This document shows, in pieces, positions 36,771 to 46,262 of a stretch of 64,000 bases of DNA. Both the position numbers and the translations under genes were made by a program. The number at the start of each line of letters is the position of its first letter. The first letter of the stretch is position 1. The DNA lies in assembly GCF_900117425.1 (NCBI RefSeq), contig NZ_FPEH01000016.1, positions 364,906 to 428,905 of the forward strand, read 5' to 3'. Under the pieces are notes generated by a model. The model made no database searches, was not told the DNA's origin, and saw nothing but the letters and a program-made list of their open reading frames with translations. Origin of the DNA: Novosphingobium sp. NDB2Meth1. GTDB lineage: Bacteria; Pseudomonadota; Alphaproteobacteria; Sphingomonadales; Sphingomonadaceae.

Positions 36771-37511
36771 TCACGGCTCGCAGGTCAGCGTGCCCGAACC
36801 CATTGCATTGACCTTGCATGTCGCGCGGCCCTTCACCGTCACCGAGCCCGAGCCCATGATATCGGCCTTGACCTGCCCGTCGGAGGCGAAGCGGGTATCG
36901 CCCGATCCGGCAATCTCGATCTTGGCTTCCTCGGCAGCCAGCTCTGCCATGTTGGCGGAACCCGAGCCTGCGATCGAAACCTTGAGCGCCTTGGCCTTGC
37001 CGCCGGCCTTTAGGTCACCGGAGCCGATAACCTCGACCTTGAGTTCCTGGGTTTCGATCGTGGGCACTTCGATATCGCCCGAACCCGCGATGCTGACAGC
37101 CACCGCATCGCCGCGCAGCGCATCGGCGCGCATCGTGCCGGAGCCCGCCATCACCAGGCGGCGGGCAGCGGGAACGGTGACTTCCACTGTGGCAAGATCA
37201 TCGGAGCCACCGATCTTCCAGCCTTCCCGCCCGATCGCCAGCTTGCCATCCTTGAGCACGAAGCGCAGGCGGTCCTTGGCATCCTGATGGCCGCTGACAG
37301 TGATCGCGAGCTTGTCGCCCTGCACCACGTGGACATTGTCGGGGCCGAGCAAGGAGATTTCCTCGGGCGCCGCCTGGGAAAGATCGAGCTGGGCGAGCGG
37401 CACACCTTTCATCCCGTTCACTTCCAGCGTGGCGCCATCACATGCGGTGAGCGAAAGCGCGACAGCGGCAGCGGCGATCCCGCCAAGCGTGCGGGCAATA
37501 TCCTTGATCAT
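36771..37511 (-). CDS. Lipoprotein with DUF2807 (putative auto-transporter adhesin, head GIN) domain
   Basis: A 246-residue predicted lipoprotein: signal peptide with lipobox LTAC at about residue 24. The mature part is a repetitive beta-helix-like sequence with recurring GSGD/AGSG motifs (VMAGSGTMRAD, SIAGSGDIEVP, EVIGSGDLKAG, SIAGSGSANMA, IAGSGDTRFA, DIMGSGSVTVK), the DUF2807 pattern. Two cysteines lie near the C-terminus. It probably sits on the envelope; the function is unknown. The ATG at 37511 starts the signal peptide. Confidence 0.85.
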   Translation of the reverse strand: MIKDIARTLGGIAAAAVALSLTACDGATLEVNGMKGVPLAQLDLSQAAPEEISLLGPDNVHVVQGDKLAITVSGHQDAKDRLRFVLKDGKLAIGREGWKIGGSDDLATVEVTVPAARRLVMAGSGTMRADALRGDAVAVSIAGSGDIEVPTIETQELKVEVIGSGDLKAGGKAKALKVSIAGSGSANMAELAAEEAKIEIAGSGDTRFASDGQVKADIMGSGSVTVKGRATCKVNAMGSGTLTCEP

Positions 37512-37616
37512 GGGGCTCTCCTGAACCTGGTGTGTTATCACCATAACGCACTGGTACGGGAGCCGCCAAGTCATCCGCAGAGTCACATCGGTTGTTTGCC
37601 GGATGGTTCGGACATG

Positions 37617-37646
37617 AAAAAAGGCCGCCGGATCACTCCGGCGGCC
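37617..37646 (-). terminator. Intrinsic terminator after carD
   Basis: On the minus strand, GGCCGCCGG pairs with CCGGCGGCC (37638-37646 with 37623-37631), followed by six T (37617-37622 read as A on the plus strand). It is 49 bases downstream of the carD stop, a classic Rho-independent terminator. Confidence 0.85.
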
Positions 37647-37694
37647 CTGTTTTCAGCGCTTCCCCAAAAGCGCAGGCGGTCGAAGCTCGTGGCC

Positions 37695-38219
37695 TCAGAC
37701 CGTTTCGTAGTACTTCGGCGCGTGCTCGTTGAGGATCGCGAGGATCTTCTTGAGCGCAGCGGGCTCATCCGTCTTTTCCATGGCGGCGAGTTCACGCGCG
37801 AGGCGCGAGGAGGCCGCTTCGAAGATCTGACGTTCCGAGTAGCTCTGTTCCGGCTGGTCGTCGGCGCGGAACAGGTCGCGAGTCACTTCCGCGATCGAGA
37901 CGAGATCGCCGGAGTTGATCTTCGCTTCGTATTCCTGGGCACGGCGCGACCACATCGTGCGCTTGACCTTGGGCTTGCCCTTAAGGGTATCGAGCGCCTC
38001 GCGCAGCGTCTTGTCCGAAGACAGCTTGCGCATGCCGATCGCTTCAACCTTGTTCACGGGCACGCGCAGGGTCATGCGTTCCTTTTCGAAGCGCAGCACA
38101 TAGAGCTGCAGCTTCATGCCTGCGATTTCCTCGTTTTGCAGTTCCACCACACGGCCGACGCCGTGCTTGGGATAGACGACGTAATCCCCAACATCGAAGG
38201 CAAGTGCCTTGGTTGCCAT
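37695..38219 (-). CDS. carD: CarD family transcription regulator (CdnL-like)
   Basis: Binds RNA polymerase and stabilises open complexes, notably at rRNA promoters. The 174-residue protein has an N-terminal RNAP-interacting Tudor-like domain (FDVGDYVVYPKHGVGRVVEL, about 8-27; VLRFEKERMTLRVPVNKVE). A helical C-terminal DNA-binding domain follows, with TMWSRRAQEYEAKINSGDL holding the conserved tryptophan. It lies downstream of fdxA on the same strand but is separated from it by 308 bases, and has its own terminator. Confidence 0.94.
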   Translation of the reverse strand: MATKALAFDVGDYVVYPKHGVGRVVELQNEEIAGMKLQLYVLRFEKERMTLRVPVNKVEAIGMRKLSSDKTLREALDTLKGKPKVKRTMWSRRAQEYEAKINSGDLVSIAEVTRDLFRADDQPEQSYSERQIFEAASSRLARELAAMEKTDEPAALKKILAILNEHAPKYYETV

Positions 38220-38527
38220 TGCTTATCCTTTCGGCGCAGCAGGGACGAGAGCAAAGCGGGGCGAAATTGCCCCCGGACAGCATTCCGGGCCCCTTTGGGG
38301 ATAGGTCCGGCAAACGACCGTCTTTAACGCGGTCTAGAAGCACTGCGATCCGTTTGCCGTTTGTCCTGCCTTAGCGTGTTGTCGGCTACCGGGAGGATCG
38401 TTCCGCCCAGCGCTTGCGGGCGTATATAGCACCTCTGTCACAAAAATGCCAGAGGTAAGGGCGCCGATCGCCGCCAAAGTGCAGCATTTTCGGGGGGACG
38501 CCGGTGGGCGCCCCCTTCACCAAGCGA
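38220..38527. other. Intergenic region between fdxA and carD
   Basis: This 308-base stretch holds the presumed carD promoter, and just after the fdxA stop an imperfect GC-rich stem (38492-38502 with 38506-38515) that could end fdxA transcripts. No T-run follows on the minus strand. No open gene or RNA gene was recognised. Confidence 0.5.
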
Positions 38528-38866
38528 TCAATCGCCTTCGCCAGGCTCGGCCGAAAAGTACTTTTCGAACTTCCCGTCCTCGCCCTTGTGCTCGTCGGCG
38601 TCGGCAGGCGCGTCCTTCTTGGTGGTGATGTTCGGCCACTCGGCCGAGTACTTGGCGTTGAGTTCAAGCCACTGCTCGAGGCCGCTCTCGGTGTCGGGCA
38701 GGATCGCCTCGGCCGGGCACTCAGGCTCGCACACGCCGCAATCGATGCATTCGCTGGGGTTGATCACCAGCATGTTCTCGCCCTCGTAGAAGCAGTCCAC
38801 CGGGCAAACCTCGACGCAATCCATGAACTTGCAGCGAATGCAGGCTTCGGTAACGACATAGGTCAT
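38528..38866 (-). CDS. fdxA: 7Fe-type ferredoxin FdxA
   Basis: Low-potential electron carrier with one [3Fe-4S] and one [4Fe-4S] cluster. The 112-residue protein begins [20 protein letters not shown] and continues [20 protein letters not shown], then [15 protein letters not shown], the cysteine arrangement of the Azotobacter-type ferredoxin I family. The C-terminal tail is acidic. It is followed on the same strand by carD and preceded by an S4-domain protein and a helicase, an arrangement common in alphaproteobacteria. Confidence 0.95.
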   Translation of the reverse strand: MTYVVTEACIRCKFMDCVEVCPVDCFYEGENMLVINPSECIDCGVCEPECPAEAILPDTESGLEQWLELNAKYSAEWPNITTKKDAPADADEHKGEDGKFEKYFSAEPGEGD

Positions 38867-38886
38867 GGCAGTGGCAGTCCCTCGGC

Positions 38887-39204
38887 TTAAGGATGGGCAG
38901 GGTTGATTTCCTGACCTGCTAGAGGGGGTGTGGCCGCCGCGTCAAGCACCTCATAACAACCCCTCGCTTCTTCGACAGGGCCGCGGCGCCGGGGAAGCTG
39001 CCCGACGGTGATCACCTTGACCCCGCTGCGCAGCGGCAAGACCAGTACATCACCGCAGCGCACCGCGGTGCTGGCGCGTTCGATGCGGCGACCATTGAGA
39101 CGGATATGACCTTCGGCGACCCAGTCCTGCGCAAGGCTGCGCGAGCCGGCAAAGCGCAGGAACCACAGCAGCTTGTCGATGCGCAAGGAGGCTTCGCCGG
39201 CCAT
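38887..39204 (-). CDS. S4 RNA-binding domain protein (HSP15-like)
   Basis: A 105-residue protein with an N-terminal S4 domain ([20 protein letters not shown], then [15 protein letters not shown], and [15 protein letters not shown]), as in HSP15 ribosome-associated proteins that handle stalled 50S-nascent-chain complexes. The basic tail [11 protein letters not shown] fits RNA binding. Its ATG overlaps the helicase stop by 3 bases, so translation is coupled to the upstream gene. Confidence 0.87.
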   Translation of the reverse strand: MAGEASLRIDKLLWFLRFAGSRSLAQDWVAEGHIRLNGRRIERASTAVRCGDVLVLPLRSGVKVITVGQLPRRRGPVEEARGCYEVLDAAATPPLAGQEINPAHP

Positions 39205-41753
39205 CAGCGCATCAGCTCCGCAAGCGCGGCAAAGGCGCCGGTCGGGGGTGGCGGAGGACTCGCCGGGGCGCGTTCGGGCGCGGCGCGTGGTGGGCGCCAG
39301 TCCCATAGCGGCGGGGCAGGCGGGCCATGCGCCGCCTCGGCCAGCGCGCGCGCCATATGGACACGGAAGCCGGCGGCGCGGAGCAAAGCGGCATAACCGG
39401 CCGTGGCGAGGCCCATCGAGCGGGCGAGCGCAGGGTCGAGCGGATAGCGCTTGGTTGCGGCGCCGATCCGGCAGCGGTGCGCGGCCTGCAGCAGCTTCTC
39501 GGCCATATCGACGCGGATCGCCTGTCCGCCGGCACGGCGATATCCGGCGGCCGGCGCCTTCGTTGTCACTACCGGCGGGAGGCTGCCATGCGGTGCCTCC
39601 GGAGCACTGCCCTTGAGCGCCGCGAGCTTGCACCACAGCGCCAGCGGACCGGACTTGAGCACGCCGGGCACGAACAGATCGAGCGCGCCGACACGCACCC
39701 CAAGCCGCCTGAGGGTATCGCGCTGACGGGGATCGAGCCGGTCGAGGGCGGCCTCCTCGCGCGCCAACACGCCGCCCCCGGCTACCAGCTTGAGCAGAAG
39801 TGCGCGCAGGTCAGGCCCGGATTCGGGCGCGCACGCAGCCTCGGCAAGGCGCAGCAGAGGTCCCAGATCGGCCGCGATTCGGCGCGTCAGCCATGATTCG
39901 AGCGCAGCGATCAGCACCGGACGCTGGCGCGCGGAAAGCAGGCCCAGCGTCGAGTCGATCCGCAAGCGCGGTTCCAGCACGGACTTGCCGGGTTCCAGCC
40001 TCGCGACGACCAGACCATTCCAGGCGAGCGTGCCGTCTTCGATTGTGAGACCTGCAGGCTTGTCCGCCGCCGCAATCAGTTCATCGGCGCGTGAGGAGAG
40101 CAGGCCGGGAAGGTGGCGCTCTGCGGCGGCAAGAAGGAGCTTCCGGTCCGCAGCGCGCGCCAGTGGATCGACCACGAAACGGAAGCCCTCAAGGTGCCCG
40201 ATGGGTTCATCGTCGACCAGCACCGCGCCCGCCTCACTGATTCGCACGGGTAGCAGTGAAGCATCGCCGCCCGCCTTGCGCATCAGCACGGTGGTGCGGC
40301 GGTTGACGAAGCGCTCGGTCAGCCGGGCGTGGAGCGCATCGCTGAGACGCGTCTCGACAGCGCGGGCGCGCGCGGCCATTTCCTCGCGCGCGAGCACCCA
40401 ATCAGGCCGCTGGGTGATGTAGGCCCACGAGCGGACCGCGGCGATGCGGCCTTGCAGGGTATCGATGTCGCCGGAGGGATTGTCCTGCTGCGCGATGGCC
40501 TGCGCGACGTAATCCGCACCAAGGTAGCCGTGGCGCAAATCCTGCCAAAGGCGGGCGACGAAACGCGAATGCGTTTCGGAACCCTGCTGGCGGAAGTCAG
40601 GCAGCGAGCAGACCTGCCAGAAGCGCTGGACCGAGGCCCGCCCACGCACGGTGCTGGCCACGTCGGGTTCGTCGGCCAGGCGCTTGAGGACCGCGAGGTC
40701 GATGGCCAGCGGTGCCGCCGAAAGCTCGGGTTGCGGCGGGGGGCTTTCGAGATCGGCGATCAGAGTCGCGAGACTGTCGAACCGCGGCTCCGCCTCGCGC
40801 CAGAACAGGCGGGTGAGCGGTGGGAAACGGTGCTCCTCGATCGCGTAGACTTCTTCGTCGGCGAACTCGGGATCGTGGCCGCCCATCCCGGCCCCAAGAC
40901 CGGCAAGCGTGCCGAACGTGCCGTCCTTGTGGTGCCGCCCGGCGCGGCCGGCGATCTGCGCCATCTCGGCGGTGGTCAGGCGGCGATGGCGATGGCCGTC
41001 ATACTTGGAAAGTCCTGCGAAGGCGACATGGCTGACATCGAGGTTCAGACCCATGCCGATGGCGTCGGTCGCGACAAGGTAATCGACCTCGCCTGCCTGA
41101 TACATCGCGACCTGGGCATTGCGCGTCTGCGGGCTGAGCGCGCCCATCACGACCGCCGCGCCGCCTCGGAACCGGCGCAGCATTTCGGCCATCGCGTAGA
41201 CCTGCTCTTCGGAGAAGGCGACGATCGCGCTGCGGGGCGGAATGCGGCTCAGCTTCTTCGCGCCGACATGGCTCAAGGTGGAAAAGCGCGGGCGGCTGAC
41301 GACTTCGACGTTCGGCACCAGCGCCTTGACCATCGGCTCGATGGTGGCCGAGCCGAGCAGCATGGTCTCTTCGCGTCCGCGCGTATGGAGCAGGCGGTCG
41401 GTGAAGACGTGGCCGCGTTCGGGATCGGCGGCGAGTTGGGCTTCATCGAGCGCCACAAACGCAAGATTTGGGCGGCTGGGCATCGCTTCGACAGTGCACA
41501 GGTGCCAGCGCGCGTTCGGCGGTTCGATGCGCTCCTCGCCGGTGATCAGCGCGACATTGGCCTCGCCCTTGATCTTGCAGACGCGGTCGTAGACCTCGCG
41601 CGCCAGCAGGCGCAGCGGAAAGCCGATGGCGCCCGAGGAATGGGCGCAAAGCCGTTCAATGGCGAGGTGTGTCTTGCCCGTGTTGGTCGGGCCGAGCACG
41701 GCCTTCACCGCAGGGGCGGTGCGGTCAGCGCGCGAAGGCATGGGGCTGGCCAT
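39204..41753 (-). CDS. Suv3-like DEAD-type helicase
   Basis: An 849-residue superfamily 2 helicase related to mitochondrial Suv3 and bacterial MgpS-like proteins. The motifs seen are Walker A LGPTNTGKTHLAIE, the DEAQ-type VALDEAQLAADPERG, LLGSATIEPMVKAL (motif III), DYLVATDAIGMGLNLD and QIAGRAGRHHKDGTFG (motifs V-VI). The C-terminal third is less conserved and ends in a proline-rich tail (RAPASPPPPPTGAFAALAEL). It is the first gene of the helicase-S4-fdxA run. The role is probably in RNA metabolism. Confidence 0.9.
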   Translation of the reverse strand: MASPMPSRADRTAPAVKAVLGPTNTGKTHLAIERLCAHSSGAIGFPLRLLAREVYDRVCKIKGEANVALITGEERIEPPNARWHLCTVEAMPSRPNLAFVALDEAQLAADPERGHVFTDRLLHTRGREETMLLGSATIEPMVKALVPNVEVVSRPRFSTLSHVGAKKLSRIPPRSAIVAFSEEQVYAMAEMLRRFRGGAAVVMGALSPQTRNAQVAMYQAGEVDYLVATDAIGMGLNLDVSHVAFAGLSKYDGHRHRRLTTAEMAQIAGRAGRHHKDGTFGTLAGLGAGMGGHDPEFADEEVYAIEEHRFPPLTRLFWREAEPRFDSLATLIADLESPPPQPELSAAPLAIDLAVLKRLADEPDVASTVRGRASVQRFWQVCSLPDFRQQGSETHSRFVARLWQDLRHGYLGADYVAQAIAQQDNPSGDIDTLQGRIAAVRSWAYITQRPDWVLAREEMAARARAVETRLSDALHARLTERFVNRRTTVLMRKAGGDASLLPVRISEAGAVLVDDEPIGHLEGFRFVVDPLARAADRKLLLAAAERHLPGLLSSRADELIAAADKPAGLTIEDGTLAWNGLVVARLEPGKSVLEPRLRIDSTLGLLSARQRPVLIAALESWLTRRIAADLGPLLRLAEAACAPESGPDLRALLLKLVAGGGVLAREEAALDRLDPRQRDTLRRLGVRVGALDLFVPGVLKSGPLALWCKLAALKGSAPEAPHGSLPPVVTTKAPAAGYRRAGGQAIRVDMAEKLLQAAHRCRIGAATKRYPLDPALARSMGLATAGYAALLRAAGFRVHMARALAEAAHGPPAPPLWDWRPPRAAPERAPASPPPPPTGAFAALAELMR

Positions 41754-41808
41754 GCCATGGAATGTGGCAAGGCCGCCTGCGGGGTGCAAGCGGCCTTTGG
41801 GGATTTAT

Positions 41809-41832
41809 CCCCCTCTCGCCAGCAAGAGGGGG
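41809..41832 (-). terminator. Stem-loop after rpoZ
   Basis: CCCCCTCT at 41809-41816 pairs with AGAGGGGG at 41825-41832 around an 8-base loop, 24 bases downstream of the rpoZ stop on the minus strand. The following minus-strand sequence is ATAAATCCCC, only moderately T-rich, so this is a candidate rather than a strong terminator. Confidence 0.45.
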
Positions 41833-41855
41833 CGGTCTGCCTCAGACCCCAAAAA

Positions 41856-42200
41856 TCAGCCGTCGTAATCGGCGCCGAGCGAGGTGTTGCGCACCGGAGC
41901 CGCAGCGGTGATGCGCAGCGCTTCGGCCGACTGCGAAAGCGAGCCGATTTCGTCCACCTGATCGTCGTCATCGGGCAGCACGCGCTGCATCGACTGGATC
42001 AGGTTTTCCTTCAGGACATGAGGGCGCACGGTCTCTTCCGCGATCTCACGCAGGGCGACGACGGGGTTCTTGTCACGATCGCGATCGACGGTCAGTTCCG
42101 CACCGCCCGAGATCGCGCGGGCGCGCTCGGCGGCCAGCAGCACGAGATCGAAGCGGTTGGGGATCTTGTCGACGCAATCTTCGACGGTAACGCGCGCCAT
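41856..42200 (-). CDS. rpoZ: RNA polymerase omega subunit
   Basis: Small subunit that helps assemble RNA polymerase and binds ppGpp. The 114-residue protein starts [20 protein letters not shown], the family start, followed by [13 protein letters not shown] and [16 protein letters not shown]. The acidic C-terminal extension is longer than in E. coli but usual in alphaproteobacteria. The ATG at 42200 was taken over one three codons upstream because of the conserved MARVTVED opening. Confidence 0.96.
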   Translation of the reverse strand: MARVTVEDCVDKIPNRFDLVLLAAERARAISGGAELTVDRDRDKNPVVALREIAEETVRPHVLKENLIQSMQRVLPDDDDQVDEIGSLSQSAEALRITAAAPVRNTSLGADYDG

Positions 42201-42295
42201 GCGGGGCACTCCGTGTAAATCTGTGGGAAAGCGCGCCAGCTAGGGTGCGGGGCTGAGAAAGTCAAGAAAATCGGGGTGCGCCTGGCTGGCGCCGC

Positions 42296-43819
42296 TCATT
42301 CATCGTCGAAACCATAGGCCATGTGATCGGGCGCGAGGTCGCTGAACCGGGTAATGCGGGCTTCGAACTTCAAGCGTACCTTGCCGGTCGAGCCGTGGCG
42401 CTGCTTGGCGACGATCAGCTCGGCAAGCCCGAACACGCGCTCCATTTCGGCCTGCCACGCGGCATGGGCTTCCTGCACCTTGGCGTCGTCGGAGCCTTGC
42501 GGGACTTTCGGCTCGCGCGCTGCCACGTAGTAATCCTCGCGGAACACGAACCACACCATGTCCGCGTCCTGCTCGATCGAGCCCGATTCGCGCAGGTCCG
42601 AAAGCATCGGGCGCTTGTCGTCGCGCTGTTCGACCGCGCGGCTGAGCTGCGAGAGCGCGATCACGGGAACGCCGAGTTCCTTGGCCAGCGTCTTGAGGCC
42701 GCGGCTGATTTCCGAGATTTCGTTGACGCGGTTGTCGCTGGCGCGGCCCGAGCCTTGGAGCAGTTGCAGGTAGTCGACCACGATCAGGCCGATATCGTGG
42801 CGGCGCTTCAGGCGGCGCGCGCGGGTCCGCAGCGCGCCGATGGTGAGCGCGGGCGTGTCATCGATATAGAGCGGCAGCTCGGCGAGGCGCTGGCTGGCGA
42901 AGGACAGCTGCTGGAAGTCCTCGCGGCTGATGCGGCCCATGCGCAGCGCTTCGGAGCTGATGCCCGATTGCTCGGCAAGAATACGCGTGGCGAGCTGGTC
43001 CGCGCTCATTTCGAGGCTGAAGAAGGCGACCGCCGCGCCGACCGAGTCCTTTACCGAAATGCCGTCCGCGAGATCGCGCCGCAGCCGGTCGGCGGCGTTG
43101 AACGCGATATTGGTGACGAGCGATGTCTTGCCCATGCCGGGGCGCCCGGCGAGGATGATGAGGTCGCTGTCGTGGAGGCCGCCGATCTTCTCGTTGACCG
43201 AAGTGAGGCCGGTCGTCTTGCCCGAGATATGGCCGCCAGAGAGCAGCGCCTTCTCGATCATCTCGAGCGAAACGCGCGTCGCCGTGCCGAAGCTCTGCGC
43301 CTCGTTGCCGGTCTGCGCGCCTTCCGCCACGGCATAGAGCGCTGCTTCGGCCTGCTCGATCTGCTTCAAGGGCGCGACCGTCTCGCTGGTATCCATCGCG
43401 CCGGTGACGAGATTGCGCCCCACGGTGATGAGTTCGCGCAGCAACGCGAGGTCGTAGATCTGCTCGGCGAGTTCCTTGGGCGCAAGCAGGCCCTGCCCAT
43501 CGGCGGTTAGCCGCGCGAGATAAGCGGTGCCGCCAAGCTCCTTGAGGCCTTCATCCGCCTCGAAATAGGGCTTCAAGGTGACCGGGGTGACCACGGCCTT
43601 GCGGTCGATCAGCGCCTGGATGCGCTCGTAGACCCGGCCATGGACCGGCGCGTAGAAGTGCTCCGCGCGCAGCGGTGTGGGCAGTTCTTCCAGAATCCGG
43701 TTGTCGATCAGCACTGCGCCGAGGAATGCTGCCTCGGCCTCGACGTTCGAGGGAAGCGTGGTGGCAGCGGCCCCGGTGGACTCGGGCTCGCGCAGGGGGA
43801 TCGGCTGGACATTGGACAT
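42296..43819 (-). CDS. dnaB: Replicative DNA helicase
   Basis: Hexameric helicase unwinding DNA ahead of the replisome. The 507-residue protein has the N-terminal helical domain (PSNVEAEAAFLGAVLIDNRI; LRAEHFYAPVHGRVYERI) and the RecA-like core with Walker A AGRPGMGKTSLVTNIAFN, then AFFSLEMSADQLATRIL, IGLIVVDYLQLLQG and KELGVPVIALSQLSRAVEQR. The ATG at 43819 gives the normal N-terminus; the open frame further upstream overlaps the divergent UPF0262 region and was rejected. It has no intein. Confidence 0.97.
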   Translation of the reverse strand: MSNVQPIPLREPESTGAAATTLPSNVEAEAAFLGAVLIDNRILEELPTPLRAEHFYAPVHGRVYERIQALIDRKAVVTPVTLKPYFEADEGLKELGGTAYLARLTADGQGLLAPKELAEQIYDLALLRELITVGRNLVTGAMDTSETVAPLKQIEQAEAALYAVAEGAQTGNEAQSFGTATRVSLEMIEKALLSGGHISGKTTGLTSVNEKIGGLHDSDLIILAGRPGMGKTSLVTNIAFNAADRLRRDLADGISVKDSVGAAVAFFSLEMSADQLATRILAEQSGISSEALRMGRISREDFQQLSFASQRLAELPLYIDDTPALTIGALRTRARRLKRRHDIGLIVVDYLQLLQGSGRASDNRVNEISEISRGLKTLAKELGVPVIALSQLSRAVEQRDDKRPMLSDLRESGSIEQDADMVWFVFREDYYVAAREPKVPQGSDDAKVQEAHAAWQAEMERVFGLAELIVAKQRHGSTGKVRLKFEARITRFSDLAPDHMAYGFDDE

Positions 43820-43990
43820 GCCCCCCTTGTGGAGGAGCGGGGGGCGGGCGGCAAGCGGCAGACATGCCACGGTGCCTGTGGATAGCGGGGAGAGGGCTGG
43901 TGCCGCATCTGTTTCGGCTCGGCCGAAACAGACAAAAAGCTGCGCAAATGGCTTGCCGCCGCCGAATCCGTCTGCAAGACACTGGCCGCC

Positions 43991-44473
43991 ATGGCCGACC
44001 CGCGCATTTCGCATATCGAGCTCGACGAAGCGACGATCGTGTGGCGCAATGCCGATATCGAGCAGGAACGCCGCATCGCGATATTCGATCTTATCGAGGA
44101 GAACTTCTTCCGCCCGGTGCGCGCAGCAGCCGCAGGCTATGAAGGACCCTATCAGCTGCGGTTGTCGGTGGATGACGGACGGCTGGCACTCGCCATTTCG
44201 GCGGAGGATGGCAGCCCGCTCGAGACCATAGTTCTGGGCCTTGGCCGCTTCCGCCGCCCGATCCGCGATTACTTCGCGATCTGCGATTCGTATTACCAGG
44301 CTATCCGCCGTGCGACCGCGCAGGAGATCGAGACGATCGACATGGCCCGGCGCGGCGTTCACAACGAAGCGGCAGACCTGCTGCTCGAGCGGCTGGAGGG
44401 CAAGATCGAGACCGATTTTGCCACCGCACGGCGGCTGTTCACCCTGATCTGCGTTCTGCATATCAGGGGGTGA
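43991..44473 (+). CDS. UPF0262 family protein
   Basis: A 160-residue cytosolic protein. The segments RISHIELDEATIVWRNADIE, QERRIAIFDLIEENFFRP and LGRFRRPIRDYFAICDSYYQ, and the late RGVHNEAADLLLERLEGK, match UPF0262, an alphaproteobacterial family of unknown function. It is divergent from dnaB with 171 bases between the start codons. The GH25-like gene starts 22 bases after its stop. Confidence 0.9.
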   Translation: MADPRISHIELDEATIVWRNADIEQERRIAIFDLIEENFFRPVRAAAAGYEGPYQLRLSVDDGRLALAISAEDGSPLETIVLGLGRFRRPIRDYFAICDSYYQAIRRATAQEIETIDMARRGVHNEAADLLLERLEGKIETDFATARRLFTLICVLHIRG

Positions 44474-44495
44474 TCGGCCAGCAGAGCAAACCCCT

Positions 44496-45194
44496 GTGAC
44501 CAACACCGCAAAACCGGCGCGTCAGCGCGTGTGGATCCTGCTGGCTGTGCTGTTGCTGGCAGCGGCTGCTGGCGCTATCTGGTGGGAATCGCGGCGCTGG
44601 GAGCCGGATCGCGCACGGTTCCCGGTGCAAGGCGCCTGGCTCGATGCGCATGACGGTGCGGTCGAGTGGTCCACGCTCAAGGCGCATGGCGCCGATTTCG
44701 TCTATCTCACCGCCAGCGAAGGCGCCGGGCGGCGCGACAAGACGTTCACCGCCGGTCTCGATGCCGCGCGCAAGGCGGGGCTGCAGGTGGGCGCGGTCCA
44801 TGTCTACGACCTCTGTGCGCCCGCCGATGCGCAGGCGGGCAGCTTCGTGATCGTGGTGCCGCGCGATGACGGCCTGCTGCCGCCTGCCGTGGTGCTTGAT
44901 CTCGATTCGCGCTCGTGCCCGCAGCCGCCGGGCGAAGCGGCGATGCAGAGCGAGCTGACGACATTCCTCAACCAGATCGAGAAGCATACCGAACGGCCCG
45001 CGATCCTGATGCTCTCGCGCTCGTTCGAGAATCGCTATCATCTGGCGGCGCGGCTCGATCGCAATCTGTGGGTGGCGGGTGATTTTCTCGAACCCACTTA
45101 TGCAGGGAGGCCATGGGTGATGTGGACCGCGACGTCCCGGCTGCGCGTCGCGGGCGCCACGGGCCCGCTGCGCTGGGTAGCGGTGCATCAATGA
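44496..45194 (+). CDS. Membrane-anchored GH25 (lysozyme-like) protein
   Basis: A 232-residue protein with an N-terminal anchor ([19 protein letters not shown], about 12-30). A glycosyl-hydrolase-25-type domain follows: [20 protein letters not shown] resembles the GIDVS/D opening, [18 protein letters not shown] the IKATEG segment, [13 protein letters not shown] the next strand, and [15 protein letters not shown] the catalytic-region D-x-E/D strand. The usual GID-S-x-WQG is altered, so activity is uncertain. It starts at a GTG and overlaps cdd by 4 bases. Confidence 0.8.
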   Translation: MTNTAKPARQRVWILLAVLLLAAAAGAIWWESRRWEPDRARFPVQGAWLDAHDGAVEWSTLKAHGADFVYLTASEGAGRRDKTFTAGLDAARKAGLQVGAVHVYDLCAPADAQAGSFVIVVPRDDGLLPPAVVLDLDSRSCPQPPGEAAMQSELTTFLNQIEKHTERPAILMLSRSFENRYHLAARLDRNLWVAGDFLEPTYAGRPWVMWTATSRLRVAGATGPLRWVAVHQ

Positions 45195-45643
45195 GCGGGC
45201 TTGCTGCCAGCGACGCCGCGATGCTGGCCATGGTTGCGCGCGAGGCTGCCGATGCGGCCTACGCGCCCTATTCCGGCTTCCACGTCGGCGCGGTGCTGCT
45301 GTTTGCCGATGGCGCCATCGTGCGCGCGGCGAATGTCGAAAACGCCAGCTACGGCCTCTCGCTCTGCGCCGAGGCCAATGCGGTGGCCAAGGCGATGAAC
45401 GAGGGACGGCGCGGCGGGCTGGTTGCAGTGGCGATTGCCGGCGGCAAGCCCGATGCCGAAGGCCAGCCTGTGCCTGGACCGGAACCAGTCATGCCCTGCG
45501 GACGCTGCCGCCAGATGCTGCACGAACTTGCCGCGCTCGGCGGCACCGATCCGGAAGTAATCGGCGTGGCGGAGGGCGGCCTCACCCGCTTGCCGCTCTC
45601 GGCCCTCTTGCCCCATGCATTCGGACCGGCCAATCTGGCCTGA
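45191..45643 (+). CDS. cdd: Cytidine deaminase
   Basis: Deaminates cytidine and deoxycytidine to uridine forms in pyrimidine salvage. The 150-residue protein contains [36 protein letters not shown] (zinc cysteine and catalytic glutamate in CAE) and [12 protein letters not shown] (two zinc cysteines). The ATG overlaps the GH25-like gene stop (ATGA), so the pair is coupled. dcd, another cytosine-deaminating pyrimidine gene, follows 38 bases after its stop. Confidence 0.96.
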   Translation: MSGLAASDAAMLAMVAREAADAAYAPYSGFHVGAVLLFADGAIVRAANVENASYGLSLCAEANAVAKAMNEGRRGGLVAVAIAGGKPDAEGQPVPGPEPVMPCGRCRQMLHELAALGGTDPEVIGVAEGGLTRLPLSALLPHAFGPANLA

Positions 45644-45681
45644 ACACCTTTCCTCACCACCCAACCTACCGGAGCGCCGCA

Positions 45682-46236
45682 TTGGCCATTCTTTCCGACA
45701 AGTGGATTCGTGATCAGGCGCTGGAACACGGCATGATCGAGCCGTTCGTGGAAAGCCAGCGGCGCGAGGGCTGCATTTCCTATGGCCTCTCGTCCTATGG
45801 CTATGACGCGCGGGTGGCGGACGAGTTCAAGATCTTCACCAATATTGATTCGTCGGTGGTCGATCCCAAGGACTTCGATTCCAACTCGTTCGTCGACCGC
45901 AAGACCGACGTTTGCGTGATCCCGCCCAATTCCTTCGCGCTCGCCCGCACGGTCGAGTACTTCCGCGTGCCGCGCGATGTGCTGGTGATCTGTCTTGGCA
46001 AATCGACGTATGCGCGCTGCGGGATCATCGTGAACGTGACCCCGCTCGAACCGGGCTGGGAAGGCCACGTCACGCTGGAGTTTTCCAACACCACCCCGCT
46101 GCCGGCGAAGATCTATGCCAACGAGGGCGCGTGCCAGTTCCTGTTCCTGCAGGGGAACGAACCGTGCGAGGTGAGCTATGCCGACCGTGCGGGCAAATAC
46201 ATGGGCCAGCGCGGGGTGACATTGCCGAGGCTTTGA
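45682..46236 (+). CDS. dcd: dCTP deaminase
   Basis: Converts dCTP to dUTP to feed thymidylate synthesis. The 184-residue protein has the family motifs [68 protein letters not shown] and [20 protein letters not shown]. It starts at a TTG at 45682 with a well-placed GGAG at 45671-45674; no ATG gives the conserved N-terminus, so the TTG is the best start. It forms a small pyrimidine group with cdd. Confidence 0.95.
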   Translation: MAILSDKWIRDQALEHGMIEPFVESQRREGCISYGLSSYGYDARVADEFKIFTNIDSSVVDPKDFDSNSFVDRKTDVCVIPPNSFALARTVEYFRVPRDVLVICLGKSTYARCGIIVNVTPLEPGWEGHVTLEFSNTTPLPAKIYANEGACQFLFLQGNEPCEVSYADRAGKYMGQRGVTLPRL

Positions 46237-46262
46237 AGAACAGACCAACAAGGGAGAGAGCA

